This document shows positions 63,352 through 64,000 of a stretch of 64,000 nt of DNA, one piece after another. The number at the start of each line of letters is the position of its first letter. Position 1 is the first letter of the stretch. Source of the stretch: Lysobacter ciconiae (GTDB lineage Bacteria; Pseudomonadota; Gammaproteobacteria; Xanthomonadales; Xanthomonadaceae); NCBI RefSeq assembly GCF_015209725.1, contig NZ_CP063656.1, positions 496,001 through 560,000 on the forward strand, in the 5' to 3' direction. The position numbers and the translations under genes are program-made. The notes below the pieces were generated by a model. That model saw only the letters and a program-made list of their open reading frames with translations. It was not told where the DNA came from and made no database searches.

Positions 63352-63750
63352 ATGAGCATGACTGATCCCATCGCCGACATGTTCGTCCGCATCCGCAATG
63401 CGGCCGCGGTCGGCAAGCCGTCGGTAAAAATGCCCTCGTCCAAGACCAAGGTGGCTATCGCCAAGGTGCTGGAAGACGAAGGCTACATCCTCGGCACCAC
63501 CGTGACCGACATCGGCAACGGCAAGCACGAGCTGCAGGTCGATCTGAAGTACTACGAAGGCAAGCCGGTCATCGAGCAGCTGAAGCGCTACTCGCGCTCG
63601 GGACTGCGCCAGTACCGCGGCAAGGACGCGCTGCCCAAGGTCCTCAATGGCCTGGGCGTGTCCATCATTTCCACCTCCAAGGGCATCATGACCGATTCGA
63701 AGGCGCGCGAGCTCGGCGTCGGCGGTGAAGTCCTGTGCTTCGTGGCATAA
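63352..63750 (+). CDS. rpsH: 30S ribosomal protein S8
   Basis: A 132-residue 16S-rRNA central-domain binder and, in E. coli, repressor of the spc operon. Conserved are MTDPIADMFVRIRNAAAVGK near the start and the C-terminal STSKGIMTDSKARELGVGGE. AGGT lies 8 nt before the ATG. It begins after an unusual 136-nt gap. Confidence 0.99.
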   Translation: MSMTDPIADMFVRIRNAAAVGKPSVKMPSSKTKVAIAKVLEDEGYILGTTVTDIGNGKHELQVDLKYYEGKPVIEQLKRYSRSGLRQYRGKDALPKVLNGLGVSIISTSKGIMTDSKARELGVGGEVLCFVA

Positions 63751-63763
63751 GGGAGTAACGATA

Positions 63764-64000
63764 ATGTCCCGTATTGCCAACAAGCCCATCGTCCTGGCCA
63801 AGGGTGTCCAGCTGGACGTCCAGTCGGGCAATGTCACCGTCAAGGGGCCCAAGGGCACCCTGTCGATGGCCGTTCCCGAAGGCGTCCAGATCAAGATCGA
63901 GGACGGCCAGGCGCTCATGAGCGCCGACACGCCGGCGAACGTCCCGGTGACCGGCACGATGCGTTCGATCATCGCCAACATGGTGCACGGCGTGTCCGAA
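63764..64000 (+). CDS. rplF: 50S ribosomal protein L6, N-terminal part
   Basis: The first 79 codons of L6, cut by the window edge. The N-terminus SRIANKPIVLAKGVQLDVQ and VKGPKGTLSMAVPEGV are typical, with GTMRSIIANMVHGVSE near the cut. GGGAG lies about 9 nt before ATG 63764. Confidence 0.97.
   Translation, partial: MSRIANKPIVLAKGVQLDVQSGNVTVKGPKGTLSMAVPEGVQIKIEDGQALMSADTPANVPVTGTMRSIIANMVHGVSE

Overview
The window is a GC-rich stretch of chromosome from a gammaproteobacterium, most likely of the Xanthomonadaceae (Lysobacter / Luteimonas / Xanthomonas relatives). The evidence is a type II secretion cluster that ends in the Xanthomonas order M-N-D, a Xanthomonas-type O-GlcNAc-transferase-like GT41 enzyme next to prfA, the order hemA-TPR-lolB-ispE-tRNA-Gln-prs-rplY-pth-ychF, and a tuf gene on each side of the rpl/rpo/str block. 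Almost everything is core genome. I see no insertion sequence, prophage, CRISPR array, integrase, toxin-antitoxin pair or defence island.

Layout. 1-3400: end of the type II secretion operon (gspM partial, gspN, gspD). 3460-11510: a GT2 glycosyltransferase, pyrF, the translation factor ettA, glyA-nrdR-ribD, and a stand-alone disulfide oxidoreductase. 11690-16265: a small DksA-like factor, then an FMN riboswitch controlling ribE-ribBX-ribH-nusB-thiL. 16300-26165: a mixed block with a one-domain asparaginase-like protein, MFS and EamA transporters, a secreted DUF5694-like protein, a CurA-like reductase, an M28 peptidase, wrbA with a small membrane protein, a BrkB-family protein and a thioredoxin-like lipoprotein. 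26170-37445: GT41 glycosyltransferase, prfA and hemA on the minus strand, then a TPR protein, lolB, ispE, tRNA-Gln, prs, rplY, pth and ychF on the plus strand.

37500-64000 is one long translation and transcription block on the plus strand: tRNA-Tyr, tRNA-Gly, tRNA-Thr, tuf copy 1; tRNA-Trp, secE, nusG; rplK-rplA-rplJ-rplL-rpoB-rpoC; the str operon rpsL-rpsG-fusA-tuf copy 2; then the S10 and spc operons from rpsJ into rplF, which runs off the window edge.

The most interesting signals are regulatory or evolutionary rather than a new system. (1) The rpoC-rpsL and tuf-rpsJ junctions share one architecture: a GNRA-loop hairpin, a common sequence block holding a second hairpin, then nearly identical TTGACG-18-TATACT promoters. 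(2) The two tuf genes are identical for their first 695 nt and then differ by about 16 synonymous changes, the mark of a recent partial gene conversion. (3) ispE ends inside tRNA-Gln. (4) The FMN riboswitch has a clear terminator and a 21-codon leader frame that touches the ribE start. (5) RibBX carries a GTP cyclohydrolase II-like domain without the zinc cysteines. All coordinates and motifs were read by eye; no search or folding program was run.
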